A stretch of DNA of 64,000 nt from CAZSNT01 sp964607765 (GTDB lineage Bacteria; Verrucomicrobiota; Lentisphaeria; Oligosphaerales; JABHEG01): contig CAZSNT010000002.1 in assembly GCA_964607765.1 (NCBI GenBank), forward strand, positions 1 to 64,000, in the 5' to 3' direction. The notes beneath the pieces were generated by a model that saw only the letters and a list, made by a program, of their open reading frames with translations, searched no databases and was not told the origin of the DNA. Both the position numbers and the translations under genes were made by a program. This document shows positions 16,697-23,886 of this stretch, piece after piece. How positions within the stretch are numbered: the stretch's first letter is position 1; each line of letters starts with the position of its first letter.

Positions 16697-17056
16697 ATGA
16701 GTGAAGCTGAGGCATCCCGGGATCTGGGCAGCGCGATCCGTGCGAAGCGGGCAGCGCTCCGCCTGAGCCAGCGGGATGTGGCTCGGGCGGCTGCTACGAC
16801 TGCTGCCGCGATCAGCCACATCGAGCGCGGCTCACGCAAACCGTCTGCGGAGCTGCTGGCCCGAATCGCTGCTGCGCTGGGGGCCTCCATGGATGAACTT
16901 CTGCGTGGCCCGACCGGCGCCCAAGACCATGCCGACCAGCTCTACCTGCGCCGCGTCTCGGCCACGATGAGGATGCTCCCGCCCTCCGCTCAGAAAGAAG
17001 TTGCCGACTTCGCCGAGTACATCAAGTACCGCACTGCAAGGCAGCGCGGCGAGTAA
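16697..17056 (+). CDS. XRE-family transcriptional regulator
   Basis: 119 residues. The N-terminal 65 residues are a Cro/C1-type HTH: IRAKRAALRLSQRDVARAA, then AISHIERGSRKPSAELLAR. The C-terminal 40 residues are helical (AQKEVADFAEYIKYRTA), probably for dimerisation. It is divergent from the coiled-coil gene with overlapping promoters, and is the likely regulator of that pair and perhaps of itself. The ribosome binding site is weak (ACAGG). The family call is firm. Confidence 0.85.
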   Translation: MSEAEASRDLGSAIRAKRAALRLSQRDVARAAATTAAAISHIERGSRKPSAELLARIAAALGASMDELLRGPTGAQDHADQLYLRRVSATMRMLPPSAQKEVADFAEYIKYRTARQRGE

Positions 17057-17108
17057 TCGCCCTTGCCTTGTTTCTCCCTTTCACTCTGGCCCCCTTCGCA
17101 CCGACCAC

Positions 17109-17163
17109 GGGCATCTTCTGGGGATGAGATGCCCGCGAAGACGGGTGTCCTGAGGTGGTCGAA
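17109..17163 (+). promoter_or_regulatory. Two-hairpin leader, copy 1
   Basis: P1: GGGCATCT 17109-17116 with AGATGCCC 17127-17134. P2: CCCG 17132-17135 with CGGG 17142-17145, loop CGAAGA. The arms share CCC, so P1 and P2 exclude each other. GAGGTGG (17152-17158) and the ATG at 17164 follow. Three further copies precede other small genes. Confidence 0.65.
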
Positions 17164-17601
17164 ATGGATCCGTACAAACTACGTTGGCTGGTGGAATACC
17201 TGCGAGGGCAACCATCCCTCCCGCTCCATCTGATCGATGCCGACGAAGGCGTAGAGCCCGTACTCGCCTACTTCGGTCTGAACGTCGAATTGGACGCCGC
17301 TGAACGTCGTGAACTCAAGCAAGCGCTTGTCGCAATGGCGTCGGAAGCCAGGCTGACGGAAATCGCGAGATGGGTTGAGGAGCATCCCCTCCCCGGGCTT
17401 GACGCCCTCTTGGGACGTCAAGTGGCCCCGGCAATACCGGGCCGGGAGCCGGGGATGTCCGGCAGCGTTCGGCCGCACAGAACTGCGGACGTTCCGACTG
17501 CTGAGCGGCATGCGGAGCCGGACGCAACCGACGGCGAGGACGAGACGCAAGCCGGGAGCGCGGCAACTTGTCCCTCTCGGGCGAGGACAAGCTGCGCATG
17601 A
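17164..17601 (+). CDS. Small acidic protein, family A, copy 1 (with extended tail)
   Basis: 145 residues. The first 75 belong to a family of three in this window, with motifs YKLRWLVEYLRGQ, DADEGVEPVLAYFGLNVELD, and MASEARLTEIARWVEE. The other copies are at 19218 and 19748. This copy has an extra disordered, Glu/Ala/Thr-rich tail of about 70 residues. The ATG at 17164 lies 5 nt after GAGGTGG; a GTG at 17155 lies inside that site. Mostly helical and acidic; no known family is recognised. A two-hairpin leader precedes it. Confidence 0.65.
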   Translation: MDPYKLRWLVEYLRGQPSLPLHLIDADEGVEPVLAYFGLNVELDAAERRELKQALVAMASEARLTEIARWVEEHPLPGLDALLGRQVAPAIPGREPGMSGSVRPHRTADVPTAERHAEPDATDGEDETQAGSAATCPSRARTSCA

Positions 17602-17625
17602 GACGTGGCTTGCAAGGTGAAAAGA

Positions 17626-17901
17626 ATGTCAGAAAAGAACCGAAAACCCGTAAAGAAGTTCATGGCTGGCGGCATACATGCAGCCATTTGGGAGAACCAG
17701 AGGAAGAGGAACGACGGCGAGGAGTACCAGGAGTACACAGTGAGCGTGGACAAACGGTACAAAGACCAGAACGGCGAGTGGCAGAGCACTGACTCATTTC
17801 GTGTGTCCGACATCCCGAAGGCCACACTCGTGCTCAGTCTGGCGTATGAGCAGTTAGTGATGAAGTCCGACGACGAGGGAAGAGGGGAGAACGATGACTG
17901 A
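17626..17901 (+). CDS. Small conserved protein, family B, copy 1
   Basis: 91 residues. It resembles a small protein common on archaeal and bacterial mobile elements, with motifs KPVKKFMAGGIHAAIWEN, YTVSVDKRYKDQNGEWQ and VSDIPKATLVLSLAYEQL. A beta-rich, single-strand nucleic-acid-binding fold is plausible but unproven. AAGGTG lies 6 nt before the ATG at 17626. A divergent second copy is at 18534. It overlaps the next gene by 8 nt. Confidence 0.7.
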   Translation: MSEKNRKPVKKFMAGGIHAAIWENQRKRNDGEEYQEYTVSVDKRYKDQNGEWQSTDSFRVSDIPKATLVLSLAYEQLVMKSDDEGRGENDD

Positions 17902-18154
17902 GACCGGAGGCGACCATAGGCTTAGCAACACCGGACCGGAAACTGGTCCGGCGCCCGCGCCTCAAAGCGCCCCGCAAACGGCCGTGTTGCAGTGGCAATG
18001 CCCGCACTGCAAACACAGCCTCTCGTTTCGCCCGGTACACAGAGACGTGGCCGAACTCGCGGCCGCGAGTCACACGAAGCGCCAGCACGGGCTGGAACTG
18101 ACTGCGGAGCGCTTCTGTTGGGACGCGGAAGACCTCGCCCCCCAGGTGGTTTGA
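17894..18154 (+). CDS. C2H2-type zinc-finger small protein, copy 1
   Basis: 86 residues. The finger reads WQCPHCKHSLSFRP, then HTKRQHG: a CxxC plus H-x4-H arrangement with a long middle loop. An Ala/Pro/Gln-rich N-terminus of 30 residues precedes it. It overlaps the preceding gene and is abutted by a second zinc-finger gene of the same layout, so the pair arose by duplication. Probably binds nucleic acid on the element; no target known. Confidence 0.68.
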   Translation: MTETGGDHRLSNTGPETGPAPAPQSAPQTAVLQWQCPHCKHSLSFRPVHRDVAELAAASHTKRQHGLELTAERFCWDAEDLAPQVV

Positions 18155-18424
18155 GTGGCGCTCGGTGAGATCGAGCGGGCCATCCTGGCGGCTCGTGGCA
18201 CGATCGTCAGGCAGATTGTGCGTGATCCGCCGACACTGGTGCCCGTCACGTCGAACGAATGGTCGTGCGACGTGTGCGGGCACGGTCTGCGTTACGACGA
18301 TTGTGATCGTGCTGTCGCATTCCGAACCGCCCGGGACCACGGCGAGAGTGAGCATAGGAGGGTCCTCACCCTCGGCGACTTCGAAAAGGGCGAGGTCCGC
18401 TCCCTGCCGTGGTACCATAGCTGA
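18155..18424 (+). CDS. C2H2-type zinc-finger small protein, copy 2
   Basis: 89 residues, GTG start immediately after the previous TGA, with AGGTGG about 5 nt upstream. The finger WSCDVCGHGLRYDD followed by ARDHGESEHRR matches the CxxC/H-x4-H pattern of copy 1, with spacing nearly the same. An N-terminal helix (GEIERAILAARGTIVRQI) replaces the disordered N-terminus of copy 1. Confidence 0.68.
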   Translation: MALGEIERAILAARGTIVRQIVRDPPTLVPVTSNEWSCDVCGHGLRYDDCDRAVAFRTARDHGESEHRRVLTLGDFEKGEVRSLPWYHS

Positions 18425-18471
18425 CGCGGGCAGCCGGGCGCCCCCCAACGGCCTCGCGCCTGCGTCGCCGT

Positions 18472-18533
18472 GCATCTGCTCGAATGCCGGACCAGATGCC
18501 CCGCGAAAGACGGGGGTCGACGAGGTGGTTAGC
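18472..18533 (+). promoter_or_regulatory. Two-hairpin leader, copy 2
   Basis: P1: GCATCTG 18472-18478 with CAGATGC 18493-18499. P2: CCCCG 18499-18503 with CGGGG 18511-18515, loop CGAAAGA. Then GAGGTGG and the ATG at 18534. It precedes a family B gene, whereas the other three copies precede family A genes. Confidence 0.65.
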
Positions 18534-18797
18534 ATGGAGAAGAAGAACGGACCGGTAAAGAAGAAGAGGATGGGCAGGTTCCAGGTGACAACCTGGGTGA
18601 GAAAGAGGATCGTGCCTGGCGATGAGTCAGGCTTCCGGCCTGAGCGTGAATACGAAGTCGTCAGAGCTTGCGTGCAATACAGCAAATTCGACAGACAGAC
18701 ACAGCAGTACATCAGGCAGCAGATTTGGTGTGATCCACAGGAGCTTCTGGACTTGGGCAACCTGCTTGATGAGTTTGGTCAGGACGACGACGAATAG
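18534..18797 (+). CDS. Small conserved protein, family B, copy 2
   Basis: 87 residues: GPVKKKRMGRFQVTTWVRKR, then YEVVRACVQYSKFDRQTQQY and CDPQELLDLGNLLDEF. The order of motifs (basic KPVKK start, W, Y-x-V strand, strand ending before a helical tail) parallels the 91-residue protein at 17626, but identity is low. Very basic first half, acidic end. AGGTGG lies before the ATG, inside the conserved two-hairpin leader. Confidence 0.6.
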   Translation: MEKKNGPVKKKRMGRFQVTTWVRKRIVPGDESGFRPEREYEVVRACVQYSKFDRQTQQYIRQQIWCDPQELLDLGNLLDEFGQDDDE

Positions 18798-19155
18798 GGG
18801 ACCAAGCCTTGGGGCGCCCCGGGGGTGCCGCCCCAAGGCCCGGATCCTGTTTTCAGTCTGGACTGCGAACTGTGGCGGGGCTGAGGGGCGACAGGCAGGT
18901 CTGACAGGCATAGGTGCGCCTGGGCACGCGACCTCGGTCGCGTGCATGTCCGGTCGCAGAAGCTTCACGCCTAACCGCATAAAAGTCGATCGCGCTTTGC
19001 GATCGCCATTTTAAGCGCTTCCCCTGCTGGGCGCAGGGTCGACTGCTTCTGCCGTGACCGGGGCTCCGCGAGTGAGGGGATGGTCCGTCTCTCTCCCCCT
19101 CACTCCCGACGCACTTAAGAGTGCGCATTTCCGGCCGCCTCGTCGGCGCCATCTA
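18798..19155. other. Non-coding spacer holding RNA element A
   Basis: No convincing gene. It contains GC-rich GGCGCCCC/GGGGTGCC inverted runs just after the 18534 gene, which may act as its terminator, and the structured element A from 18960. Short frames here have no ribosome binding site. Confidence 0.4.
18960..19052 (+). ncRNA. Structured intergenic element A
   Basis: Two hairpins: CGATCGC 18987-18993 with GCGATCG 18999-19005, and CCCTGC 19022-19027 with GCAGGG 19033-19038, joined by CCATTTTAAGCGCTTC. Element B at 19489-19580 has the same layout with a different first stem, so pairing is kept while sequence changes. Each lies about 150 nt before a two-hairpin leader and a family A gene. 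Confidence 0.5.
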
Positions 19156-19217
19156 GGGCATCCCTGGCGGTACCCTTGTGGATGCCCACTTAGATGGGCG
19201 TTCCGAGGTGACCGAAA
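19156..19217 (+). promoter_or_regulatory. Two-hairpin leader, copy 3
   Basis: P1: GGGCATCC 19156-19163 with GGATGCCC 19180-19187. P2: GCCCA 19184-19188 with TGGGC 19195-19199, loop CTTAGA. P2 has A-T where the others have G-C, a compensated change. P1 and P2 share GCCC. GAGGTG and the ATG at 19218 follow. Confidence 0.65.
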
Positions 19218-19505
19218 ATGAATCCGTACAAAGTACATCGGGTAGTTGAGTACATCAGAATGCAGACGGAGTTCCCCTTCGATGTGTTGGACGTCGATGA
19301 GGACATGGAGCAAGTCCTCGCGTACTTCGGGATGCATCCGGAGCTGGACGACGAAGAACGTAGAGAGATTCACGGAGAGCTGAGGGAAATGGCATCCGAA
19401 GCAGAACTGGCAGAGATTGCTCGCCTCGTAACCGAGGCTGAGCTTCTCAGCTCATCTTTCTGCTTCTTTCCTGGCCAAACAGTGGCGCGTGAGCTTCACG
19501 TCTGA
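19218..19505 (+). CDS. Small acidic protein, family A, copy 2
   Basis: 95 residues: YKVHRVVEYIRMQTEFPFDV, VLAYFGMHPELDDEERREI and MASEAELAEIARLVTE. It is close to copy 3 at 19748 (shared EFPFDVLDV and HPELDDE) and further from copy 1. The fold is probably all-helical; no signal peptide, membrane segment or catalytic motif is present. The last codons overlap the start of RNA element B. Confidence 0.65.
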   Translation: MNPYKVHRVVEYIRMQTEFPFDVLDVDEDMEQVLAYFGMHPELDDEERREIHGELREMASEAELAEIARLVTEAELLSSSFCFFPGQTVARELHV

Positions 19506-19580
19506 AGCCATAAGGGGCGTTCGCTCGTCGCGAGCGCCATCTTAAGGCTTCTCCCTGCCGTGGCAGGGCCGACTACTCAA
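19489..19580 (+). ncRNA. Structured intergenic element B
   Basis: Hairpins CGCTCG 19522-19527 with CGAGCG 19531-19536, and CCCTGC 19553-19558 with GCAGGG 19563-19568, joined by CCATCTTAAGGCTTCT. It starts inside the end of the previous gene. Second copy of element A, with a changed but still paired first stem. Confidence 0.5.
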
Positions 19581-19684
19581 AGGTGTTGGCTGAAGGGGGC
19601 AAGTGGCATACCGAGGGGGATGCTGCGACAGCGGTATGCCACTCTTGTGGTACCGGCTTGTCGACCACGTTGGGCCCGCCGGAC

Positions 19685-19747
19685 GCATCTGCTCGAGTCC
19701 CCGAAGCAGATGCCCCGCCGAAGACGGGGGTCGAAAGGTGGTCGAAA
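19685..19747 (+). promoter_or_regulatory. Two-hairpin leader, copy 4
   Basis: P1: GCATCTGC 19685-19692 with GCAGATGC 19706-19713. P2: CCCCG 19713-19717 with CGGGG 19725-19729, loop CCGAAGA. AGGTGG and the ATG at 19748 follow. Nearly the same sequence as copy 2. Confidence 0.65.
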
Positions 19748-20083
19748 ATGAACCGGTACAAACTGAATTACATATTGGAGTACATCAAACAGCAATCAGA
19801 GTTCCCGTTCGATGTGCTGGACGTGAACGACGGCGTCGAGCCGATACTGGCGTATTACGGGCTACACCCCGAGCTCGACGACGACGAGAAGGACGAGATC
19901 CGTGCGGAACTCGTAGGGATTGCGTCCGAGTGCGAGCTGGCAGAGATCGCCAGGCTCGTCGATCGGGCCGAGCCGGTCGACCTCGGCTGGACAGGTCCAC
20001 AGCGGCGCGCTGTGACCTGGCGAGAGCGAGGACGGAAGTCGGCGGACTTCGGCGCATGGGCGAAGGGGGTTGGTCTGGCCTGA
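19748..20083 (+). CDS. Small acidic protein, family A, copy 3
   Basis: 111 residues: YKLNYILEYIKQQSEFPFDV, ILAYYGLHPELDDDEKDEI and IASECELAEIARLVDR, then a 25-residue tail rich in Arg and Gly. The ATG at 19748 is chosen from the AGGTGG site; the longer frame upstream runs through the leader. Together with element B and leader 4 it duplicates the block 18960-19505. Confidence 0.65.
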   Translation: MNRYKLNYILEYIKQQSEFPFDVLDVNDGVEPILAYYGLHPELDDDEKDEIRAELVGIASECELAEIARLVDRAEPVDLGWTGPQRRAVTWRERGRKSADFGAWAKGVGLA

Positions 20084-20198
20084 GGCGCCGTCAAAGGCAC
20101 AGGCCAGACGCTGCGGGAGAGCTGGAGCGCCTCCTGCCGTGCCGGTGACACGGGCACGGCAAGGGCTGCTTGTTGGGGTAGTCTGGCCGACCCTTGCG

Positions 20199-20297
20199 GA
20201 TCGGGAACTCACCCCCGCTGGTGCGGGGGATTCGCCGGCGTCCCGTTGGGCCGCCGGGGGGCATTCACTACGTTCATGCCTGGGCTCTTACGAGCCC
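20199..20297. repeat. Direct repeat C1 with internal hairpins
   Basis: Begins GATCGGG and contains CCCCCGC/GCGGGGG, CGGCG/CGCCG, the strongly conserved GCATTCACTACGTTCATG and a GGGCTC/GAGCCC hairpin. Copy C2 is 206 bp downstream. The differences fall mostly in loops. Confidence 0.6.
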
Positions 20298-20404
20298 TGC
20301 CGCGCGTTGCGCAGGTGGGTGACCTGGGCTTGCCCAGGGGAATGTGTGGACACGTGGCACGCCCGTGTCCTGAGGCAAGGTATGGGTGTCTCCCGATCTT
20401 GGCA

Positions 20405-20510
20405 GATCGGGTACTCACCCCCGCTGATGCGGGGGATTCGCCGGCGTCCCTTCGGGTCGCCGGAGGGGCATTCACTACGTTCATGACCCGGGGCTCTGCG
20501 AGCCCCCGGG
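20405..20510. repeat. Direct repeat C2 with internal hairpins
   Basis: Second copy of the repeat at 20199, with the same order of hairpins. Its last hairpin is extended (CCCGGGGCTC with GAGCCCCCGGG). It may be a MITE-like or RNA element; frames on both strands lack ribosome binding sites. Confidence 0.6.
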
Positions 20511-20668
20511 CTGGCTGGCGGCGGCCGGCGTGGCAGTGCCACGTCGTGCTGCAGGCGGTGTGGTGTGGCGCGCGGGGCGGTCTGTTGGTAGTGGGGTTTG
20601 GGGAAGAAACCGGGGCTTTCATTCGTGCTTGTTTTGGTCATGTGTGTAACATGCGGAGTGGGAGATGG

Positions 20669-20698
20669 TTGAGGTTATGTTCAAGGGGATAGTATAGA
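20669..20698 (+). promoter_or_regulatory. Possible promoter for the second HerA-like operon
   Basis: TTGAGG at 20669-20674 and TATAGA at 20693-20698 with 18-bp spacing, about 150 bp upstream of the gene at 20845. The match is weak. An alternative AT-rich box (CATATAAAC) lies near 20785. Confidence 0.3.
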
Positions 20699-20844
20699 TA
20701 ACAAACCTACGAACAAAAGGCTGAACAAAACCGCCGGACAGGCCAGCGCTCCTGGCTTTGCGTTCGGGTTTCCGGACCGAAAAACATATAAACTCCGGAG
20801 CATTCACTGTTTCCACTGGCCGGTGGTAACTGGCTGGATTGACG

Positions 20845-21393
20845 ATGAACGCGAAGGACTACTACCACTACTCATTGTACCGGGCGCGACCCGGGAATCG
20901 ATACGGCTACGTGTCGGAACCGGTCCGCCCGAAGATCGAGATACTCGGAGAACCAACTCCGCCTCTTCACCCGTTCGAAGACACATCGGCTCTGTCCGAG
21001 CGCGTGTTCGGTTACAGACCACAACCCAGCCTTGACCCGCTGGATATTCCCGGCGATCGTGCCCGGATGTACGGCAGTCAGATCGACATCATGTTTCAGC
21101 AGCTACAGAGCCGCAACGCGATCTCGAACGCAATTCGGGAGAACATCGAGTACCAGGAATGCGCCGTCCGCAGCAAGCTCGACGAGATGCAGAGCTGGCC
21201 AATACTCCTCGGCACGGGCAGCAGGCTGCAGGCAGACTTGGAGAAGCGTCTTCTGGCCCTGAACAAAGAGCGTTGGGCCGAAGAAGTGTCGTGCTGGAGA
21301 GACACGAACAGATTGCTGTCCGGCGTCTTCGAGCACTGGTCCGGGTACGCCGATCAGACCCGGAAAGCGAGGCTGATGGACAGTGACCTTTGA
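20845..21393 (+). CDS. Hypothetical protein preceding the second HerA-like ATPase
   Basis: 182 residues. An N-terminal segment rich in Tyr, Arg and Pro (about 1-60) is followed by helical, charged sequence (MFQQLQSRNAISNAIRENIE, LEKRLLALNKERWAEEVSCW). The ATG at 20845 is chosen over the TTG at 20839. No clear ribosome binding site. It overlaps the ATPase start by 11 nt, the same place the zinc-ribbon gene holds before the first HerA-like ATPase, so it is probably a partner subunit. No family recognised. Confidence 0.6.
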   Translation: MNAKDYYHYSLYRARPGNRYGYVSEPVRPKIEILGEPTPPLHPFEDTSALSERVFGYRPQPSLDPLDIPGDRARMYGSQIDIMFQQLQSRNAISNAIRENIEYQECAVRSKLDEMQSWPILLGTGSRLQADLEKRLLALNKERWAEEVSCWRDTNRLLSGVFEHWSGYADQTRKARLMDSDL

Positions 21394-23419
21394 GGAGAAT
21401 CTGCGTCGTCTCGAACCTGTTGTGGGGCGGGAGAAGATCGCACGGGCCTGGCGGCTGTACCAAGCGGAGGACGCTGACGGGCGTCGTGATATCGAGATGG
21501 CCGTTCGGTTTCAGCTCGAGAAGCACCTCGGCGTAGGCGCCTGGGAATCCGAAGCTGCCCTGTCCCTGCCTGGTCCCGAGCAGGCCGACGGCGACTGCCG
21601 CCTCGGGACGGTCATGTCAGGGAGCCGGCCGCTGCATCCGTTCGGTCTGCGCGAGGACGAGTTCATCCAGCACGCCGCGATCTTCGGCCGGAGCGGCGCC
21701 GGAAAAACGAATACTGTCGCCGTCCTTGTGCGAGAACTCGTGCGTCGTGGCAAGCCATTCCTGATCTTCGACTGGAAACGGAACTACCGCGACCTGTTGG
21801 CCGGTCCCGATCCTGTTCCACTGGAAGTTTACACAGTAGGTCGATCCGTCCGTCCCCTGCGATTCAATCCCCTCATCCCGCCGCCGGGCACGGACCTGAA
21901 AGCCTGGCTCAAGAAACTGATCGAGATCATCAGCCACGCCTATTACCTGGGTGAGGGCGTCATGTTCATTCTCCAACAGGCGTTGGACCACGTTTATACA
22001 CAGTTCGGATGCTACAGCGAGGCCGGCGTCACGCGCTACCCCACCATGCAAGACGTGCTGGCATTCGTCCAGGAAATGCCGGTGAAGGGCAGGAAAGCCA
22101 TGTGGCTCGACAGTACACTCCGGGCCGTGCAGAGCCTGTGTTTCGGACAGATTTCCGATGTCATCAATGTCTCGAGCAGCGATAGCATCGGCGACATCCT
22201 GACCAGGAACGCCTGCCTGGAGCTTAACGCTCTGGCGCACGCCGAGAAGATCTTCCTGATCGAAACGTTGCTTGTCTGGACCCACCACTTCCGGATGCTG
22301 GAACCCGACCGTGAGACGTTCAAACACTGCATGATCATCGAAGAAGCGCACAACATCCTGAGCGCATCCAAGAAGGAAACCGTGGTCGATCTGCTGCTTC
22401 GAGAGATCCGTGAACTCGGGGAAGGCATTGTGCTCGTGGATCAACACCCGTCACAGATATCCGTGCCGGCGATCGGGAACACGTACTGCACGATCGCGCT
22501 CAACATGAAACACACCAAGGACATCAATGCCCTGGCCGACATCATGCAGATCCCGCGGGACAACCGAGGCCTGCTTGGCCAACTCCCGATGGGGCGCGCC
22601 TTGGTCAAGCTCCAGTCTCGCTTCCTCGAGCCGTTCCAGATCCAGATCCCGAAAGTCGACCTGGCAAAAGGCTCTGTGACCGACACACACCTGCGTCAGC
22701 TCTATCCGGGCGATTACGCCGATTCCCAGCCGGAATCCGATTACTCGGTCCCCCCAACCGATTCCCAACCGGTTCCGCCATCGCGTAAAGATAGTGAGGA
22801 ACCGGTGGAACCGGCACTCACGAATACTGAAGAACTCCTTCTACGCGACATCTATGAACACCCTCTGGACGGGGTCGTACGCAGGTATCATCGCATCGGT
22901 GTGAGCAGGCGTCGGGGTAACCGCGCCAAGGAAGGCTTGCTCGAGAAGAATGTGATCCGTCCAGTAGATGTCACGACGCGAACAGGGAAAGTCGTCCTGC
23001 TCGACTTCACCGATGCCATGAAAGCCGCCATGAAGCGGAACGGAAAGAAGCTCCCGGGCCAGCGACACGGGGGTCTGGTCCACGCTTACTGGAAAGAGAA
23101 ACTCAAGGGGGTGTTTGAGGCGAGAGGCTGGTCAGTGACAGTCGAGAAGCCGATCGGCAAGGGCCAGGCTATTGATCTCCACGCCACGAAGAACGGAACA
23201 TGCGTTGCTATCGAGGTCGAGACGGGAGACCGTGGAATCATGAACCTCCAGAAGCTGATTCCCCGGAACGATGACTGGATTCTGATGTTCTGCTCGAAAG
23301 AGGAGGTCAAACACACGACAAGGGAAGCTATTGAGACTGCTCGGATACAGACGAACAACATCCTCCTCGCAACTCCAGCCGACTATGAAGCCAAGATAGC
23401 GAACGTCATCGACACGTAG
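21383..23419 (+). CDS. HerA/DUF87-type P-loop ATPase with C-terminal nuclease-like domain, paralogue 2
   Basis: 678 residues, GTG start inside the end of the previous gene. Walker A GRSGAGKT starts at residue 102, followed by FLIFDWKRNYRDLL; Walker B is CMIIEEAHNIL; the motor motif region reads IVLVDQHPSQISVPAIGNTY, typical of HerA and VirB4-like translocases. A Ser/Pro/Glu-rich linker (about 440-480) leads to a winged-helix-like segment and a PD-(D/E)XK-like end: GKGQAIDLHATKNGTCVAIE followed by VET, with Glu where Lys is expected. The first paralogue at 9171-11321 has the same order of domains. Probably a DNA pump in replication, repair or transfer of the element. Confidence 0.85.
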   Translation: MTFEENLRRLEPVVGREKIARAWRLYQAEDADGRRDIEMAVRFQLEKHLGVGAWESEAALSLPGPEQADGDCRLGTVMSGSRPLHPFGLREDEFIQHAAIFGRSGAGKTNTVAVLVRELVRRGKPFLIFDWKRNYRDLLAGPDPVPLEVYTVGRSVRPLRFNPLIPPPGTDLKAWLKKLIEIISHAYYLGEGVMFILQQALDHVYTQFGCYSEAGVTRYPTMQDVLAFVQEMPVKGRKAMWLDSTLRAVQSLCFGQISDVINVSSSDSIGDILTRNACLELNALAHAEKIFLIETLLVWTHHFRMLEPDRETFKHCMIIEEAHNILSASKKETVVDLLLREIRELGEGIVLVDQHPSQISVPAIGNTYCTIALNMKHTKDINALADIMQIPRDNRGLLGQLPMGRALVKLQSRFLEPFQIQIPKVDLAKGSVTDTHLRQLYPGDYADSQPESDYSVPPTDSQPVPPSRKDSEEPVEPALTNTEELLLRDIYEHPLDGVVRRYHRIGVSRRRGNRAKEGLLEKNVIRPVDVTTRTGKVVLLDFTDAMKAAMKRNGKKLPGQRHGGLVHAYWKEKLKGVFEARGWSVTVEKPIGKGQAIDLHATKNGTCVAIEVETGDRGIMNLQKLIPRNDDWILMFCSKEEVKHTTREAIETARIQTNNILLATPADYEAKIANVIDT

Positions 23420-23886
23420 ATCCAGGAGCATCCCTTATGCTGTGTCATCCGATCGCTTCCCCACCTCATGCTCTGCGTGCCGCCTTAAGCGCGGCTTTCC
23501 TCCTCGCCATTCTGGTCCTACGTTACTTATGATGGGGCCACAGAGAACGGCCCGCCACGATGGAGATGTGCGTATCGACGATTCTCTGCTTCTGACCTAG
23601 TCAACTCATTCTGCAGCTGTTCGGTCGCTGTCCCACGGCAAACCACCACACTTTCCGTAAGCATAGAGGCAACGCCGAGGAGCTGCCCCCGCTTGGGGGC
23701 GGCTCTGACGTGTCTTCTATGCTGGGTCTGTGGTGGACCCGCCGCGGGGACGCAACGGAGTCTGCCCCCTCTTTGCTTCTTGGCAGAATGGGGGCTTGGG
23801 AGCTTGTCTGACGTGCAGATTCCGGGGGCCCTGGAGCGATCGCGGCGGCAGGGACGCGGGCCTCGCCCGCCGCGGTACATGGGTCC
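23420..23886. other. Non-coding stretch with long hairpin at 23660-23723
   Basis: 467 bp without a supported gene. Outer arms AGCATAGA (23660-23667) and TCTATGCT (23716-23723) enclose an 11-bp stem, GAGCTGCCCCC (23680-23690) with GGGGGCGGCTC (23695-23705, one G-T pair), loop GCTT. It may be a small RNA or a terminator for the ATPase operon, although no T-run follows. A second CCCCC/GGGGG pairing is seen near 23763-23797. Confidence 0.4.

Larger units (their letters stand above)
20084..20844. other. Structured non-coding region with direct repeats
   Basis: No gene is supported in these 761 bp. Visible structures include a 9-bp hairpin TGCCGTGCC/GGCACGGCA (20135-20143 with 20153-20161), two direct repeats (20199-20297 and 20405-20510), hairpins CCTGGGC/GCCCAGG and GGACACG/CGTGTCC between them, and CGTGGCA/TGCCACG after them. 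A weak promoter-like pair lies near 20669-20698. Confidence 0.5.

Noticed and set aside
20209..20692. Frames on both strands across the direct repeats
   Set aside because: Coding both ways through hairpins indicates repeat DNA, not genes.
21816..21826. TTCCACTGGAA inside the second HerA-like gene
   Set aside because: Matches the ORB core, but it is a single site within coding sequence and may be chance.
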